This document shows positions 28,702 to 39,742 of a stretch of 64,000 nucleotides of DNA, one piece after another. This DNA comes from Phenylobacterium deserti (GTDB taxonomy: Bacteria > Pseudomonadota > Alphaproteobacteria > Caulobacterales > Caulobacteraceae): NCBI RefSeq assembly GCF_003254705.1, contig NZ_QFYR01000001.1, positions 558,001-622,000 on the forward strand. The letters are read 5' to 3'. Every line of letters starts with the position of its first letter. The first letter of the stretch is position 1. The translations under genes and the position numbers were made by a program. Under the pieces are notes generated by a model, which was not told the origin of the DNA, did not search any database, and saw only the letters and a program-made list of their open reading frames with translations.

Positions 28702-29466
28702 ATGGCGCAGGTGCGTCCCTACTACGTCGAACGCGGCCTGAGCGCGGCCTTCTATGACGTGGTGACCGCCACCGACGCGTCGCTGCCCGGAGACATCGAC
28801 ATCTATGCGGGGCTGGCCGCGCCCGGCGGCGAGGTGCTGGAGCTGGGTTGCGGCACCGGCCGCATCACCGAGGCGCTGGCCCTGCGCGGCTACCTCGTCA
28901 CCGGCGTGGACCTGGCGCCGTCGATGCTGAAGCAGGCCGAGGCGCGCCGGGCCGCCCTGCCCCCGGAGGCCGCCGAGCGCATCCGGCTGCTGCAGGGCGA
29001 CATGACGGACCTGAACCTGAAGCGCAGCTTTCAGGCGGTGCTTTGCCCCTTCTTCACCCTGGCCCACGTGCCGGCGGGGACTGCCTGGAAGAACACCTTC
29101 CGGACCATGGCCGCGCACCTGGAGCCGGGCGGCATGGCCGCCGTCCACCTGCCGCTGGCCGAGCACATGCGCGGGCCGCCGCCGGCGCGCGAGGCGATCG
29201 TGCTGGACGAGGCGCTGCCCGGTGGCGGGCGACTGCAGCTGCACGTCCTGGAGCGCCGGTTCCGCGAGCGGATCGGCCGCTTTGACCAGGTGATCGAATA
29301 TGTGGAGCGGGACGCCCGGGGCGCGGTCGTGCGGCGTTCCGCCGAGCGGCTGACCTACTACGTAGCCGACCCGGTCCCGTTCGCAGAGCAGGCCGGCTTT
29401 GTGCTGGACCGTCCGCCGATCGACCACGGCGCGGTCGGGAAGATCTTCATCTTCAAGCGGATCTGA
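28702..29466 (+). CDS. Class I SAM-dependent methyltransferase
   Basis: A 254-aa methyltransferase with SAM-binding motif I LELGCGTGR (46-54), motif post-I GVDLAPSML (near 70) and an acidic GDMTDL (near 100). The substrate is not clear. It is divergent from lemA and 88 bases upstream of the sugar aminotransferase gene. Confidence 0.85.
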   Translation: MAQVRPYYVERGLSAAFYDVVTATDASLPGDIDIYAGLAAPGGEVLELGCGTGRITEALALRGYLVTGVDLAPSMLKQAEARRAALPPEAAERIRLLQGDMTDLNLKRSFQAVLCPFFTLAHVPAGTAWKNTFRTMAAHLEPGGMAAVHLPLAEHMRGPPPAREAIVLDEALPGGGRLQLHVLERRFRERIGRFDQVIEYVERDARGAVVRRSAERLTYYVADPVPFAEQAGFVLDRPPIDHGAVGKIFIFKRI

Positions 29467-29476
29467 GCCGCAACAG

Positions 29477-29491
29477 ACGGTCATCAACCGT
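29477..29491 (+). terminator. Weak hairpin after the methyltransferase gene
   Basis: ACGGT, loop CATCA, ACCGT, followed by GTTT. A short stem ten bases after the stop; a marginal terminator. Confidence 0.25.
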
Positions 29492-29554
29492 GTTTGGCCG
29501 AGCGGGGCGGCGCGTGGCATTAGCCCGCTACTGATTCTGCGAGATGCCGCCCCG

Positions 29555-30712
29555 ATGCCCATTCCCTTCATCGACCTTCAGAGCCAACGCCAGCGCCTGG
29601 GCCAGCCCCTGGAGGACGCGATCCTGAAGGTCGTGCGGTCGGGCGCCTTCATCATGGGTCCCGAGATCGGGCAGCTGGAGACCGCCCTAGGCGAGTTCGG
29701 CCGCGCGCCGCACGTGCTGTCCTGCGCCTCGGGCACCGACGCTCTGGTGCTGCCGCTGATGGCCTGGGACATCGGGCCGGGCGACGCGGTGTTCTGCCCC
29801 TCCTTCACCTTCGCGGCGACGGCGGAGGCCATGCCGCTGGTGGGCGCATCGCCGGTGTTCGTGGACATCCTGCCCGACACCTACAACATGGATCCGGCCA
29901 GCCTGGACGCCGCCATCGAGGCGGTGAAGGCCAAGGGCGAGCTGACGCCGAAGGCGGTGTTCGCGGTGGACCTGTTCGGCCAGCCGGCGGACTATCCGGC
30001 CATCGCCGCCATCGCCCGCAAGCACGGCCTCAAGCTGCTGGCCGACAGCGCCCAGGGCTTTGGGTGCACCCTGAACGGCGAGCACCCGATCCACTGGGCC
30101 GACGTGGCCACCACCTCCTTCTTCCCCGCCAAGCCGTTGGGCGCGTATGGGGACGGCGGGGCGGTGCTGTCCAAGGACCCGCTCTTCCACGACCTGCTGG
30201 TCTCGCTGCGCGTGCACGGGCAGGCGGTGAAGTCGGACATCGAGGGCAAGACCTTCGAGCACGATCCGAAGTACCTGAACGTGCGCGTGGGCACGAACAG
30301 TCGGATGGACACGATCCAGGCCGCCGTCCTGCTGCAGAAGCTGACTATCTTCGCCGACGAGATCGACGCCCGGAACCGGGTGGCCGCGCGCTATGCCGAG
30401 GGGCTGTCGGACGTGGTCAGGACGCCGACGGTGATTGAGGGCGGGGTGTCGGTCTGGGCCCAGTACACCATCGAGACCGAGAACCGCGACGGTTTGGCCG
30501 CGCACCTGCGCGAGCAGGACGTGCCGACGGCGGTCTACTATCCCATCCCGATCCACAAGCAGGGCGTCTATTCGGTGTATCCGACCGCGCCGGGCGGATT
30601 GCCGGTCACCGAGGCGGCGTCCGCCAAGGTGATCAGCCTGCCGATGCACCCCTACCTGTCAACCGACGACCAGGACACCATCATCGGAGCGATCCGCAGC
30701 TTCGTTTCCTAG
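29555..30712 (+). CDS. DegT/DnrJ/EryC1/StrS sugar aminotransferase (WbpE-like)
   Basis: A 385-aa PLP-dependent aminotransferase. Lys193 in SFFPAKPLGAYGDGG is the cofactor lysine, and the SGTDAL region (near 59-64) holds the phosphate of PLP. From memory, the sequence is close to WbpE/WlbC, which amidate UDP-3-keto-GlcNAcA for surface polysaccharides (for example SFFPAKPLG/YGDGGA, RVGTNSRMDTIQAA, VPTAVYYPIP). No other sugar-pathway gene is next to it. ATG 29555 gives the standard MPIPFIDL start. Confidence 0.88.
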   Translation: MPIPFIDLQSQRQRLGQPLEDAILKVVRSGAFIMGPEIGQLETALGEFGRAPHVLSCASGTDALVLPLMAWDIGPGDAVFCPSFTFAATAEAMPLVGASPVFVDILPDTYNMDPASLDAAIEAVKAKGELTPKAVFAVDLFGQPADYPAIAAIARKHGLKLLADSAQGFGCTLNGEHPIHWADVATTSFFPAKPLGAYGDGGAVLSKDPLFHDLLVSLRVHGQAVKSDIEGKTFEHDPKYLNVRVGTNSRMDTIQAAVLLQKLTIFADEIDARNRVAARYAEGLSDVVRTPTVIEGGVSVWAQYTIETENRDGLAAHLREQDVPTAVYYPIPIHKQGVYSVYPTAPGGLPVTEAASAKVISLPMHPYLSTDDQDTIIGAIRSFVS

Positions 30713-31551
30713 GCGGCGCTGTCCCAGATCCCGCGCAGGACCTCGGCCTGGATCGCAGCCTGGGCGAGACCGGCGCGGGCGGCGTCGGCACGCCGGCTTT
30801 CGTCCATCACGTTCGGGCCGAAGGCTTCCACGCTGGCCTCGTCAGGGGTGATGGTGACTACCACCGCGCCGCCGTCCTGCAGGTCCTGGATCTCGGGATC
30901 GAGGTTGAATGAGACGGGCGCGACCAGCACCACCGTCTCGTAGCCCACCGCCAGGTCGAGATTGGTGATGGAGCGCAGGCCGCCATCCACGTAGCGGCGG
31001 CCCTGGACGGTCACCGGCGGGAAGATGCCAGGCACGCTGCAGCTGGACGCCACCGCCGGGATGAGATCCACGCCGCTCTGTTCCGTCCAGAGCTGGAAGC
31101 CGCCGTCCTGGGCGTCCACCGCGGTGCAGGCGAAGCGCGCCGGGAAAGCCGCATCGCCCAGGTGACTTTCGAAGTAGCGCAGGAAGTCGGCCTCCGAGGC
31201 GGTCTGCGCGGCTAGGGCGTAAGCCCCGATTTCCGCGCGGCCTTCCGCCGGGTTTCGGGTGCCGCTGTTGAGCTCGGCCATCATGGCCATCAGCGTGCCG
31301 AGGTTGGGCGCAGGGCCGGCGGTGGGGCGCTCGGGCCGCGGCTCGCGTGGCTCAAGGATGGCGTCGGCGAGGCGCACGGTCTCCAGGCCCGCAGCCAACT
31401 GGGCGCCCACGAAGGCGCCGGCCGAGGTGCCCAGAATGAAGTCGGCCTGGCCGAGATCGACGCCGTTCTGGGCGAAGCCGGCGATCAGGCCGCATTCCCA
31501 GCCGATGCCCACCGGGCCGCCGCCGCCCAGCACCAAGGCGCGTTTCGTCAT
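30709..31551 (-). CDS. Patatin-like phospholipase family protein
   Basis: A 280-aa patatin-fold acyl hydrolase. The oxyanion loop is GGGGPVG (9-15), the nucleophile Ser43 is in GTSAG, and the dyad Asp189 is in YVDGG. No membrane helix or signal is seen, so it is cytoplasmic. It converges on the aminotransferase gene with a shared CTAG stop. Confidence 0.85.
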   Translation of the reverse strand: MTKRALVLGGGGPVGIGWECGLIAGFAQNGVDLGQADFILGTSAGAFVGAQLAAGLETVRLADAILEPREPRPERPTAGPAPNLGTLMAMMAELNSGTRNPAEGRAEIGAYALAAQTASEADFLRYFESHLGDAAFPARFACTAVDAQDGGFQLWTEQSGVDLIPAVASSCSVPGIFPPVTVQGRRYVDGGLRSITNLDLAVGYETVVLVAPVSFNLDPEIQDLQDGGAVVVTITPDEASVEAFGPNVMDESRRADAARAGLAQAAIQAEVLRGIWDSAA

Positions 31552-31684
31552 GTGCTCTCCAGCTCAACCAGGCGCGGCTCGGTGAAGAGCCCGCGCGGAC
31601 CATCGGCTGCGCCGCCCCCGCCCGTCCAGCCCTGCGTCGAGCGGCGGCTTTGCGCGCGGCGGGCGCGGCCCTTATGAGCGGGGC

Positions 31685-32272
31685 ATGATCTATCTCGTCC
31701 GTCACGGCCAGACCGAGTTCAATCGCGAGCGGCGCCTGCAGGGCCATGTGGATTCACCGCTGACCGAACTGGGCCTGCGGCAGGCCGCGGCGGCCGGAGC
31801 TCTGCTCAAGGACCTGACCGGCGGCGGCGCGGGATGGCGCGTCGTCTCGAGCCCCCTCGGCCGGGCGCGGCGCACCGCCGAGATCATCGCTGAAGCGCTC
31901 GGCGTCACCGAGATCGAGAACGAGCCGCGGCTGATCGAGCTGTCCTGGGGGGCGTGGGACGGGCGGCTGCGCGACCAGTTGGCGGCCGAGTATCCCGAAG
32001 CGTTCGGCAAGACCGGCTGGGCGTTCCATGCGCCGACGGGCGAAAGCTACGCCCAGGTGTGCGCGCGCATGCAAAGCTGGCTGGACAGCCTGCCCGCCGA
32101 GCCGGAGCGGCGGGTGATCGCGGTCAGCCATGGGGTGGCCGGGCGCGTTCTCCGTGGGGTCTATGGCAGCCTGCCGGAAGGCGTGGTTCCGGGACAGGAC
32201 GCGCCGCAGGACGCGATCTTCCGCCTGCAAGGCGGGGCGATCGAGCGGATCGCGTGCGAGCTGGCGGCCTAG
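31685..32272 (+). CDS. Histidine phosphatase family protein
   Basis: A 195-aa phosphoglycerate-mutase-like protein with the catalytic VRHGQTEFN (5-13), Arg at SSPLGRARRTAE (near 56-67), Glu in LIELSWGAWDG, and the second His in AVSHGVAGR (near 142). It could act on phosphosugars or be a general phosphatase. It shares its TAG with the convergent gene through CTAG. Confidence 0.88.
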   Translation: MIYLVRHGQTEFNRERRLQGHVDSPLTELGLRQAAAAGALLKDLTGGGAGWRVVSSPLGRARRTAEIIAEALGVTEIENEPRLIELSWGAWDGRLRDQLAAEYPEAFGKTGWAFHAPTGESYAQVCARMQSWLDSLPAEPERRVIAVSHGVAGRVLRGVYGSLPEGVVPGQDAPQDAIFRLQGGAIERIACELAA

Positions 32273-32514
32273 CTTTTCCGCAGCTTCTTCAGCCGGCGCG
32301 GGATGTCGGCCGCTTCCCGGTCGGGGCCCAAGAGGTGCAGCACCGCGAGAACGCCCAGGGTGGCCGCCACGCCGATGGCGAAGGCGCCGGCCGTGGCCGC
32401 GGTGATCCCGACAGCGCCCAGACTGAGGGGCTTGGGCTCCATCCAGTGCACCAGCTCGCCGTTCGGCTCCTCCGGCAGGATGTCATCCACGAAGTCGAGG
32501 GTATGGTCGCTCAC
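32269..32514 (-). CDS. Small membrane protein (81 aa)
   Basis: An 81-aa protein starting at GTG 32514, with GGAGG seven bases upstream. Residues 1-25 are acidic, a membrane helix spans about 35-60, and the C-terminus is basic (RRLKKLRKS), giving a predicted N-out or N-in single-pass topology that I cannot decide. No known family. Confidence 0.6.
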   Translation of the reverse strand: MSDHTLDFVDDILPEEPNGELVHWMEPKPLSLGAVGITAATAGAFAIGVAATLGVLAVLHLLGPDREAADIPRRLKKLRKS

Positions 32515-32634
32515 CTTACAGCCTCCGCCGCTGAACTCCCCAGCTAACCCTTTCCCATGGCAGGGGTTCCGCGAGCGCACGCCGGAGGGTAGAAGCGGGC
32601 CCACATCGATCCATTTGACCTGCCGCGGACGGAC

Positions 32635-33381
32635 ATGGCCGGACACTCAAAGTTCAAGAACATCATGCACCGCAAGGGCCGCCAGGACGCGGTCCGCTCG
32701 AAGCTGTTCTCCAAGCTTTCGCGGGAAATCACCGTGGCGGCCAAGACCGGCCTGCCGGACCCGAACATGAACCCGCGCCTGCGGCTGGCTGTCGCCAACG
32801 CCAAGGCCGAGTCCATGTCCAAGGACGTGATCGACCGGGCGATCAAGAAGGCCATCGGCGGCGACGCCGAGACCTATGAAGAGATCCGCTACGAGGGCTT
32901 CGGCCCGGGCGGCGTCGGCGTGATCGTCGAAGTGCTGACCGACAACCGCAACCGCGCGGCGGCCAACGTCCGGTCGATCTTCACCAAGAACGGCGGCAAC
33001 CTGGGCGAAACCGGCTCGGTGTCCTTCATGTGGGATCGGGTCGGCCAGATCGTCTATTCGGCGGACGCGGGCTCCGAGGACAAGGTCATGGAGGCGGCCA
33101 TCGAAGCCGGCGCCGACGACGTGGAGTCCGACGAGGAAGGCCACACCGTCTACACCGCCTTCGAGTCGCTGTCGGAAGTGGCGCAGGCGCTGGAAGCCAG
33201 CCTCGGCGCGGCCAAGTCGACGGCCATCGCCTGGAAGCCCAAGGTGCGCACGCCGCTGTCGGGCGATGCGGTGTCCACGCTGCTGAAGCTGCTGGACAGC
33301 CTGGAAGACGACGACGACGTGCAGAACGTCTACTCCAACGAGGACATCTCGGCCGAAGAGCTGGAGAAGCTGGCGAGCTAA
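32635..33381 (+). CDS. YebC/PmpR family regulatory protein
   Basis: A 248-aa YebC-family protein. It starts with the family signature [18 protein letters not shown] and contains [18 protein letters not shown] (near 92) and [14 protein letters not shown] (near 120). Members act as transcription regulators or help ribosomes through poly-proline stretches. In many bacteria yebC lies beside ruvC; here it is 25 kb away. It is followed by a small membrane-protein gene. Confidence 0.92.
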   Translation: MAGHSKFKNIMHRKGRQDAVRSKLFSKLSREITVAAKTGLPDPNMNPRLRLAVANAKAESMSKDVIDRAIKKAIGGDAETYEEIRYEGFGPGGVGVIVEVLTDNRNRAAANVRSIFTKNGGNLGETGSVSFMWDRVGQIVYSADAGSEDKVMEAAIEAGADDVESDEEGHTVYTAFESLSEVAQALEASLGAAKSTAIAWKPKVRTPLSGDAVSTLLKLLDSLEDDDDVQNVYSNEDISAEELEKLAS

Positions 33382-33400
33382 GGCTCGCCGGCCCCGCGCC

Positions 33401-33598
33401 ATGGCCCGACCTCCCGAAGATCCCCGCGTCACCGACCTGCGTCGCTACAAGAAGGCGCGGGAAGCGCAGGCGCGCCAGGCGGCCAAGCCCCGCCGGGCCA
33501 AGGAGCCGTTCCTGGGCTCGCGGCCCAAGGCCGGGCTGATCCTGGTGGCGGTGCTGGCGGTGGTCGCCCTCCTGTGGGTGCTGCCGGCCCTGCTCTGA
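33401..33598 (+). CDS. Small basic membrane protein (65 aa)
   Basis: A 65-aa protein: a very basic N-terminal half (RRYKKAREAQARQAAKPRR) and one C-terminal membrane helix (about 44-64, LILVAVLAVVALLW). It starts 19 bases after yebC and is probably cotranscribed. Function unknown. Confidence 0.65.
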   Translation: MARPPEDPRVTDLRRYKKAREAQARQAAKPRRAKEPFLGSRPKAGLILVAVLAVVALLWVLPALL

Positions 33599-33659
33599 GC
33601 TGCAACCGCCAAGCTTGCTGCGCGCTTAAGAAGGTCCGTCTACGGACTGGCAGGGCGCG

Positions 33660-34361
33660 ATGGACGACCTCTACGAGAACCTGGTGCGCTATGCGCTGCC
33701 CCTGCTCGCCGCCTCGCTGGCCGGCGGGCTGATCGGGCTGGAGCGGGAATACCGCGGGCGGCCGGCGGGGCTTCGCACCCACATCCTGGTGGCGCTGGCG
33801 TCCTCCACGCTGATGATCGCCGCGGTGCACCAGTTCACCTGGATGGACGACACGCCCCACGAGGTGATCCGCATCGACCCGGTGCGGATGGCCCACGGCA
33901 TCCTGACTGGCATCGGCTTCCTGTGCGGCGGGGTGATCTTCCGGCAGGGGCTGACGGTGCACGGCCTGACCACCGCAGCCTCGCTGTGGGTGACCTCGGC
34001 GCTGGGCACTCTCTACGGCATGAGCCTTTACGGCCTGGCGATCGGCGGCACGTTGATCACCCTGGTGGTGCTGGCGGGCTTCCGGTGGGCCGACCACCAC
34101 GTGCCGCAGCTGAGCGTCATCGATGTCGTGGTCCGCTACCGCCGGCGGGACGCCCTGCCCGAGCCGGAGTTCCGTGCGCTGCTGGACGAGCTTTCGCTGC
34201 ACAGCTCGGCGATCACGCACCGTCTGCTGCAAGGCGGCGAGCTGATCGAGCTGGCGTCCACGGTGCGCGGCAAGGGGGCCGAGAAGGGGCAGGAGCTGGC
34301 CGCCCGCCTCTGCAAGGACGACCGGGTCTTCGAGTTCGAGGTCGCACCGCGCAAGGACTGA
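33660..34361 (+). CDS. MgtC/SapB family membrane protein
   Basis: A 233-aa protein with an MgtC/SapB membrane domain (about 8-150; AGGLIGLEREYRGRPAGLRTH, GILTGIGFLCGGVIF) of four to five helices and a C-terminal cytoplasmic ACT-like region. MgtC proteins are linked to survival in low magnesium and to control of the ATP synthase; in this organism the role is unproven. No magnesium-sensing leader is visible upstream. Confidence 0.88.
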   Translation: MDDLYENLVRYALPLLAASLAGGLIGLEREYRGRPAGLRTHILVALASSTLMIAAVHQFTWMDDTPHEVIRIDPVRMAHGILTGIGFLCGGVIFRQGLTVHGLTTAASLWVTSALGTLYGMSLYGLAIGGTLITLVVLAGFRWADHHVPQLSVIDVVVRYRRRDALPEPEFRALLDELSLHSSAITHRLLQGGELIELASTVRGKGAEKGQELAARLCKDDRVFEFEVAPRKD

Positions 34362-34412
34362 CCCCCGCGGCCAAGCTTGCAAGGCGCACGCGGCCCGGCC
34401 ACAAGCCTCGCC

Positions 34413-35897
34413 ATGCCGGCCTTGTCTCAGAAACTCGTCAACCGCCTGGTGATCGCGGCGGTGATCATCGGCTTCCTGACGGTAGGGGTCGCGGGGCTGC
34501 TGGGCGCCCGGGCGCTGCAGCAGAACCTGAACTACACCGCCTGGGTGACGCACACCTATCAGGTCCAGCAGGCCCTGTCGGACTACCGCATCCTGAACGA
34601 GCGGGTGGAGACGGCGCGACGCGGCTTCCTGCTGTCGCGTGATCCGCAGTTCCTGGTGGTCTACGAGCGCGCCAAGCGCGAGCTCTACCCAGCGCTGGAC
34701 CAGATCGAGGAGCTGACCGGCGACAACGCGGTTCAGCAGAGCAACATCAAGGGCTTGCGGCTGCTGCTGGGCAATCAGCTGGAGGCGCTGGACAATTCCG
34801 TCGAGGCCGCCAAAGCGGGCCGCGCGCAGGACCGGTTCGGCGTCGACGAGGGCGTGGCCAGCACGCGGGCGATCCGGGCCATCACGGACCGGATGAGCCG
34901 CGAGGAACGGGCCAAGCTGCTGGAACGGGACGCGGACCGTCGGGCCAGCGTCGCCGACCTCACTCGAATCCTCTCAGTGGCAGGCGTCTTGCTGGTGGTC
35001 ACCGGGCTTGGGTCGCTGTGGGTGATCCTGGCGTTCACGCGCGACCTGACGGCGTCGCGCAACCAGCTGGCGCGACTCAACGCAGGGCTGGAGGACGAGG
35101 TCCAGGCGCGGACCGCCGACCTGCAGCGGGCCAACGACGAGATCCAGCGCTTCGCGTACATCGTCAGCCACGACCTGCGCTCGCCGCTGGTCAACGTCAT
35201 GGGCTTCACCAGCGAGCTGGAAGCGTCGGTCAAGCCGCTCGCGAGCATGGTCGCCAAAGCCGAGGCGGAAGCGCCCGGGCTGGTCACCACCGATGCGCGG
35301 CTGGCGGTGGAAAGCGATCTGCCCGAGGCCATCGGCTTCATCCGCAACTCCACCCAGAAGATGGACCGGCTGATCAACGCCATCCTCCAGCTGTCGCGCC
35401 AGGGCCGCCGGGTGCTGGTCCCCGAGAAGGTGGACGTCCAGAAGCTGATGGAAGGCATCGCTGGCAGCCTGAAGCACCGCAGCGATGAGGTGGGCGCGAC
35501 CATCGAGGTGACGCCGGGCCTGCCAACCCTGATCACCGACCGCCTGGCCTTCGAGCAGATCTTCTCGAACCTGGTGGAAAACGCGCTGAAGTATCTGAAG
35601 CCCGGCCGTCCCGGTCAGATCCAGGTACGCGGCCAGCGGCTGCCCGGCGGGCGCGTGCAGTTCGAGGTGATCGACAACGGCCGCGGGGTGGATGCCAAGG
35701 ACCACGAGCGGATCTTCGAGCTGTTCCGCCGCTCGGGGGCGCAGGACCAGCCGGGCGAAGGCATCGGCCTGGCCCACGTGCGGGCGCTCGCCTACCGGCT
35801 TGGCGGAACAGTGACCGTCGAGTCCGCCCTTGACCAAGGGGCGACCTTCCGGGTTTCTCTCCCGGCCAAACTCAGCCTCGAAGGGGCCGCGGAATGA
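34413..35897 (+). CDS. CHASE3-domain sensor histidine kinase
   Basis: A 494-aa membrane kinase. Helix 1 is at about 12-35, a periplasmic CHASE3 domain at 40-180 (RVETARRGFLLSRDPQFL), helix 2 near 195-217, then HisKA with the phospho-accepting His in YIVSHDLRSPL (near 258) and a HATPase domain (NLVENALKYL, DNGRGV, GEGIGLAHV). ATG 34413 gives MPALSQKLVNRLVIAAV, a clean first helix. It overlaps the following response regulator by four bases and so probably signals to it. Confidence 0.9.
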   Translation: MPALSQKLVNRLVIAAVIIGFLTVGVAGLLGARALQQNLNYTAWVTHTYQVQQALSDYRILNERVETARRGFLLSRDPQFLVVYERAKRELYPALDQIEELTGDNAVQQSNIKGLRLLLGNQLEALDNSVEAAKAGRAQDRFGVDEGVASTRAIRAITDRMSREERAKLLERDADRRASVADLTRILSVAGVLLVVTGLGSLWVILAFTRDLTASRNQLARLNAGLEDEVQARTADLQRANDEIQRFAYIVSHDLRSPLVNVMGFTSELEASVKPLASMVAKAEAEAPGLVTTDARLAVESDLPEAIGFIRNSTQKMDRLINAILQLSRQGRRVLVPEKVDVQKLMEGIAGSLKHRSDEVGATIEVTPGLPTLITDRLAFEQIFSNLVENALKYLKPGRPGQIQVRGQRLPGGRVQFEVIDNGRGVDAKDHERIFELFRRSGAQDQPGEGIGLAHVRALAYRLGGTVTVESALDQGATFRVSLPAKLSLEGAAE

Positions 35898-36334
35898 ACG
35901 ACACGCGACACGTCACCATCGTCATGATCGAAGACGACGAGGGACACGCGCGGCTGATCGAGAAGAACATCCGGCGGGCGGGGATCATGAACGAGATCCG
36001 CCACTTCCCGGATGGGACTTCGGCCCTTTCCTATCTGCAATTCGACGCGGCCGGCCCGGCGATGAACGGTCCGGCCCTGGTGCTGCTCGACCTGAACCTG
36101 CCGGACATGAGCGGCACGGACATCCTGGCCAAGATCAAGTCGGACGACCGGCTGAAGCGCACGCCGGTCGTGGTGCTGACCACCACCGACGACAAGGTCG
36201 AGATCCAGCGCTGCTATGACTTGGGCTGCAACGTCTACATCACCAAGCCGGTGAACTACGAGAGCTTCGCCGACGCGATCCGCCAACTCGGCCTTTTCCT
36301 GTCGGTGATCCAGGTGCCCGAGGCCGCCGGGTGA
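35894..36334 (+). CDS. Single-domain response regulator (Rcp1-like)
   Basis: A 146-aa receiver with no output domain. The acidic pocket is EDDEG (9-13), the phospho-accepting Asp is in LLDLNLPDMSG (near 69), Thr is in VLTTTDD and Lys in ITKPVN. This resembles Rcp1-type regulators that pair with phytochrome-like or CHASE3 kinases. It overlaps both neighbours (ATGA and GTGA), so all three make one operon. Confidence 0.9.
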   Translation: MNDTRHVTIVMIEDDEGHARLIEKNIRRAGIMNEIRHFPDGTSALSYLQFDAAGPAMNGPALVLLDLNLPDMSGTDILAKIKSDDRLKRTPVVVLTTTDDKVEIQRCYDLGCNVYITKPVNYESFADAIRQLGLFLSVIQVPEAAG

Positions 36335-37367
36335 CCGAGCGGAACTGCCGCGTTCTTTATGTCGACGACGACGAAGGCCTGCGGCGGCTCGTTGCGCGGG
36401 CGCTGACGCGCCGCGGCTACCAGGTGGAGACCGCGGCCAGCGGCGAGGAAGGCTTCGCCCGCGTGCAGGCCGAGAGCTTCGACCTGGTGGCGCTGGACCA
36501 CTACATGCCCGGGCAGGGCGGCTTCGCCACGCTCGAGCTCATCGTCTCCGAGATCCCGAACCCGCCGCCCATCGTCTACGTCACCGGGTCGGAAGAGACG
36601 CGGGTGGCGGTCGCGGCGCTGAAGGCCGGCGCCGCCGACTATGTGGTGAAGACGGTCGGCGAGGATTTCTTCGACCTTCTGGAGAACGCCTTCGAAGGCG
36701 CGCTGGATCAAGTCCAACTGCGCCGCCGCAACCAGGAAGCCGAAGAGGCCCTGCGGGCCAGCAACCATCGGCTGGAAGCCCTGCTGCGCGAGGTGAACCA
36801 CCGCGTAGCCAACAGCCTGCAGCTGGTTTCCGCCTTCGTGCAGATGCAGGCGTCGTACCTGCCCGACGAGACTGCGCGGGCGGCCCTGCAGGACACCCAA
36901 CGGCGCATCGAGGCGATCATCCAGGTGCACCGCCGGCTCTACACCTCGGGCGAGGTGGAGACGGTGGACATGCAGGACTATCTGGCCGCCCTGGTCCGCG
37001 AGCTGGAGGACACCTGGTCCACGCCGCAGGCGCCCCGGCGGCTGCAGCTGGAGGTCGAGCCGATCCGGCTGCAAACCGATCGCGCCGTCTCTCTGGGGGT
37101 GATCGTCAACGAACTAATCAGCAACGCCTGCAAATACGCCTATGAGCCGGCCGAACCCGGCGAAGTGCGGATCGGCCTGTCCCGCGCCGGCGACGCCGAC
37201 CTGCTGCTGACGGTGGAAGACGACGGTCGCGGCCTGGATGAAGCGGCGCCGCCGCAAGGCACCGGCCTGGGCGGACGCCTGATCAAGGCGATGGCCAAGA
37301 GCCTGGGTTCGAACGTGGTCTACGAGACCGACCGTCAGGGTGTGCGCGCCAGCCTGCGCGTCCCGGC

Positions 37368-37371
<4 letters not shown>
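36331..37371 (+). CDS. Response regulator-histidine kinase fusion (receiver + HisKA_2)
   Basis: A 346-aa protein: an N-terminal receiver (VDDDEG 9-14, phospho-Asp in ALDHYMPGQGG near 55, Lys in VVKTVGED) and a C-terminal HisKA_2/HATPase module (phospho-His in LREVNHRVANSLQL near 153, N-box LGVIVNELISNACKYAY). A receiver placed before a kinase lets another kinase control its activity, here most likely the CHASE3 kinase of the same operon. The start is GTG 36331. Its TAG is shared with the convergent hybrid kinase. Confidence 0.9.
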
Positions 37372-39125
<1,754 letters not shown>

Positions 39126-39158
39126 GCGCCTTCCCCTCGCATGCGGAGGCTAAGGCGC
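39126..39158 (-). promoter_or_regulatory. Hairpin burying the ribosome-binding site of the hybrid kinase
   Basis: On the kinase's strand the leader reads GCGCCTT (39158-39152), then an inner CCTC...GAGG pair, then AAGGCGC (39132-39126), immediately before the TTG start. The Shine-Dalgarno-like GAGGGGAAGG lies in the 3' arm, so the folded leader would block ribosomes. This could be a translational switch or thermosensor. Confidence 0.4.
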
Positions 39159-39191
39159 TAGTCAGAACAATCGCTTAACGGCCGGCTGGCG

Positions 39192-39473
39192 TCAGCGGGA
39201 CCCGCCGAGGTTCTTGCGCAGGATCGCCAGGATGATGAGGCCGAAGCCCACCAGGCGAAGGACGTAGATCGGCGCCTGGTTCTCGCTCGGGATGCCCGTC
39301 AGCAGGGGCAGCGGTGTGGCGATGGCTAGGATCAGGAACGCCAGGGCGAATGCGCGGAACAGGCCATCGCGCGTGCGCCGCCAGAACCGCAGGAAGAACA
39401 GCGCGGCGACGAGATAGCCGGCGGTCTGAAGGCCCGTGATGAAGCCGAGGGTTTCGGGAGATTCGGGGATCAA
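39192..39473 (-). CDS. DUF5985-like small membrane protein
   Basis: A 93-aa protein with three hydrophobic helices and the family-like FLRFWRRTRDGLFRAFALAF (about 24-43, shown at the limit). The start is TTG 39473, overlapping the preceding stop in TTGA, so translation is coupled to its paralogue. It ends in a basic tail (RKNLGGSR). Function unknown. Confidence 0.7.
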   Translation of the reverse strand: MIPESPETLGFITGLQTAGYLVAALFFLRFWRRTRDGLFRAFALAFLILAIATPLPLLTGIPSENQAPIYVLRLVGFGLIILAILRKNLGGSR

Positions 39474-39742
39474 GACTCGGCCTCCCAGATGAAGCCGTAG
39501 ATCAGCACCGCAATAGCCGCGAGGGCCGTGATCTGCCGGAACGGAAGCAGGTAGTAGTCCGGGAAAAACACCCGGTCCGCCACCAGGAACACGTTGTTGA
39601 GGGCCAGAAGCACAAAGGCGATAGCGGTCCAGAGGAGCAGACGCGCCCGGGTCCTGAACCACGCACGCAGGAGCAAGCCCGCGCACACGGTGCTCGTCGC
39701 CAAACAGAGAAGATAGACCGCCGGCGCCGCCCAGGCCGTCAT
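39470..39742 (-). CDS. DUF5985-like small membrane protein (paralogue)
   Basis: A 90-aa protein with three membrane helices (about 5-22, 32-52, 62-84) and the charged RAWFRTRARLLLWTAIAF pattern that matches the FRFWRRTRD motif of the next gene. It overlaps its upstream neighbour by four bases (ATGA) and its downstream one by four (TTGA). The two proteins may form a pair in the membrane; nothing is known of their role. Confidence 0.72.
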   Translation of the reverse strand: MTAWAAPAVYLLCLATSTVCAGLLLRAWFRTRARLLLWTAIAFVLLALNNVFLVADRVFFPDYYLLPFRQITALAAIAVLIYGFIWEAES

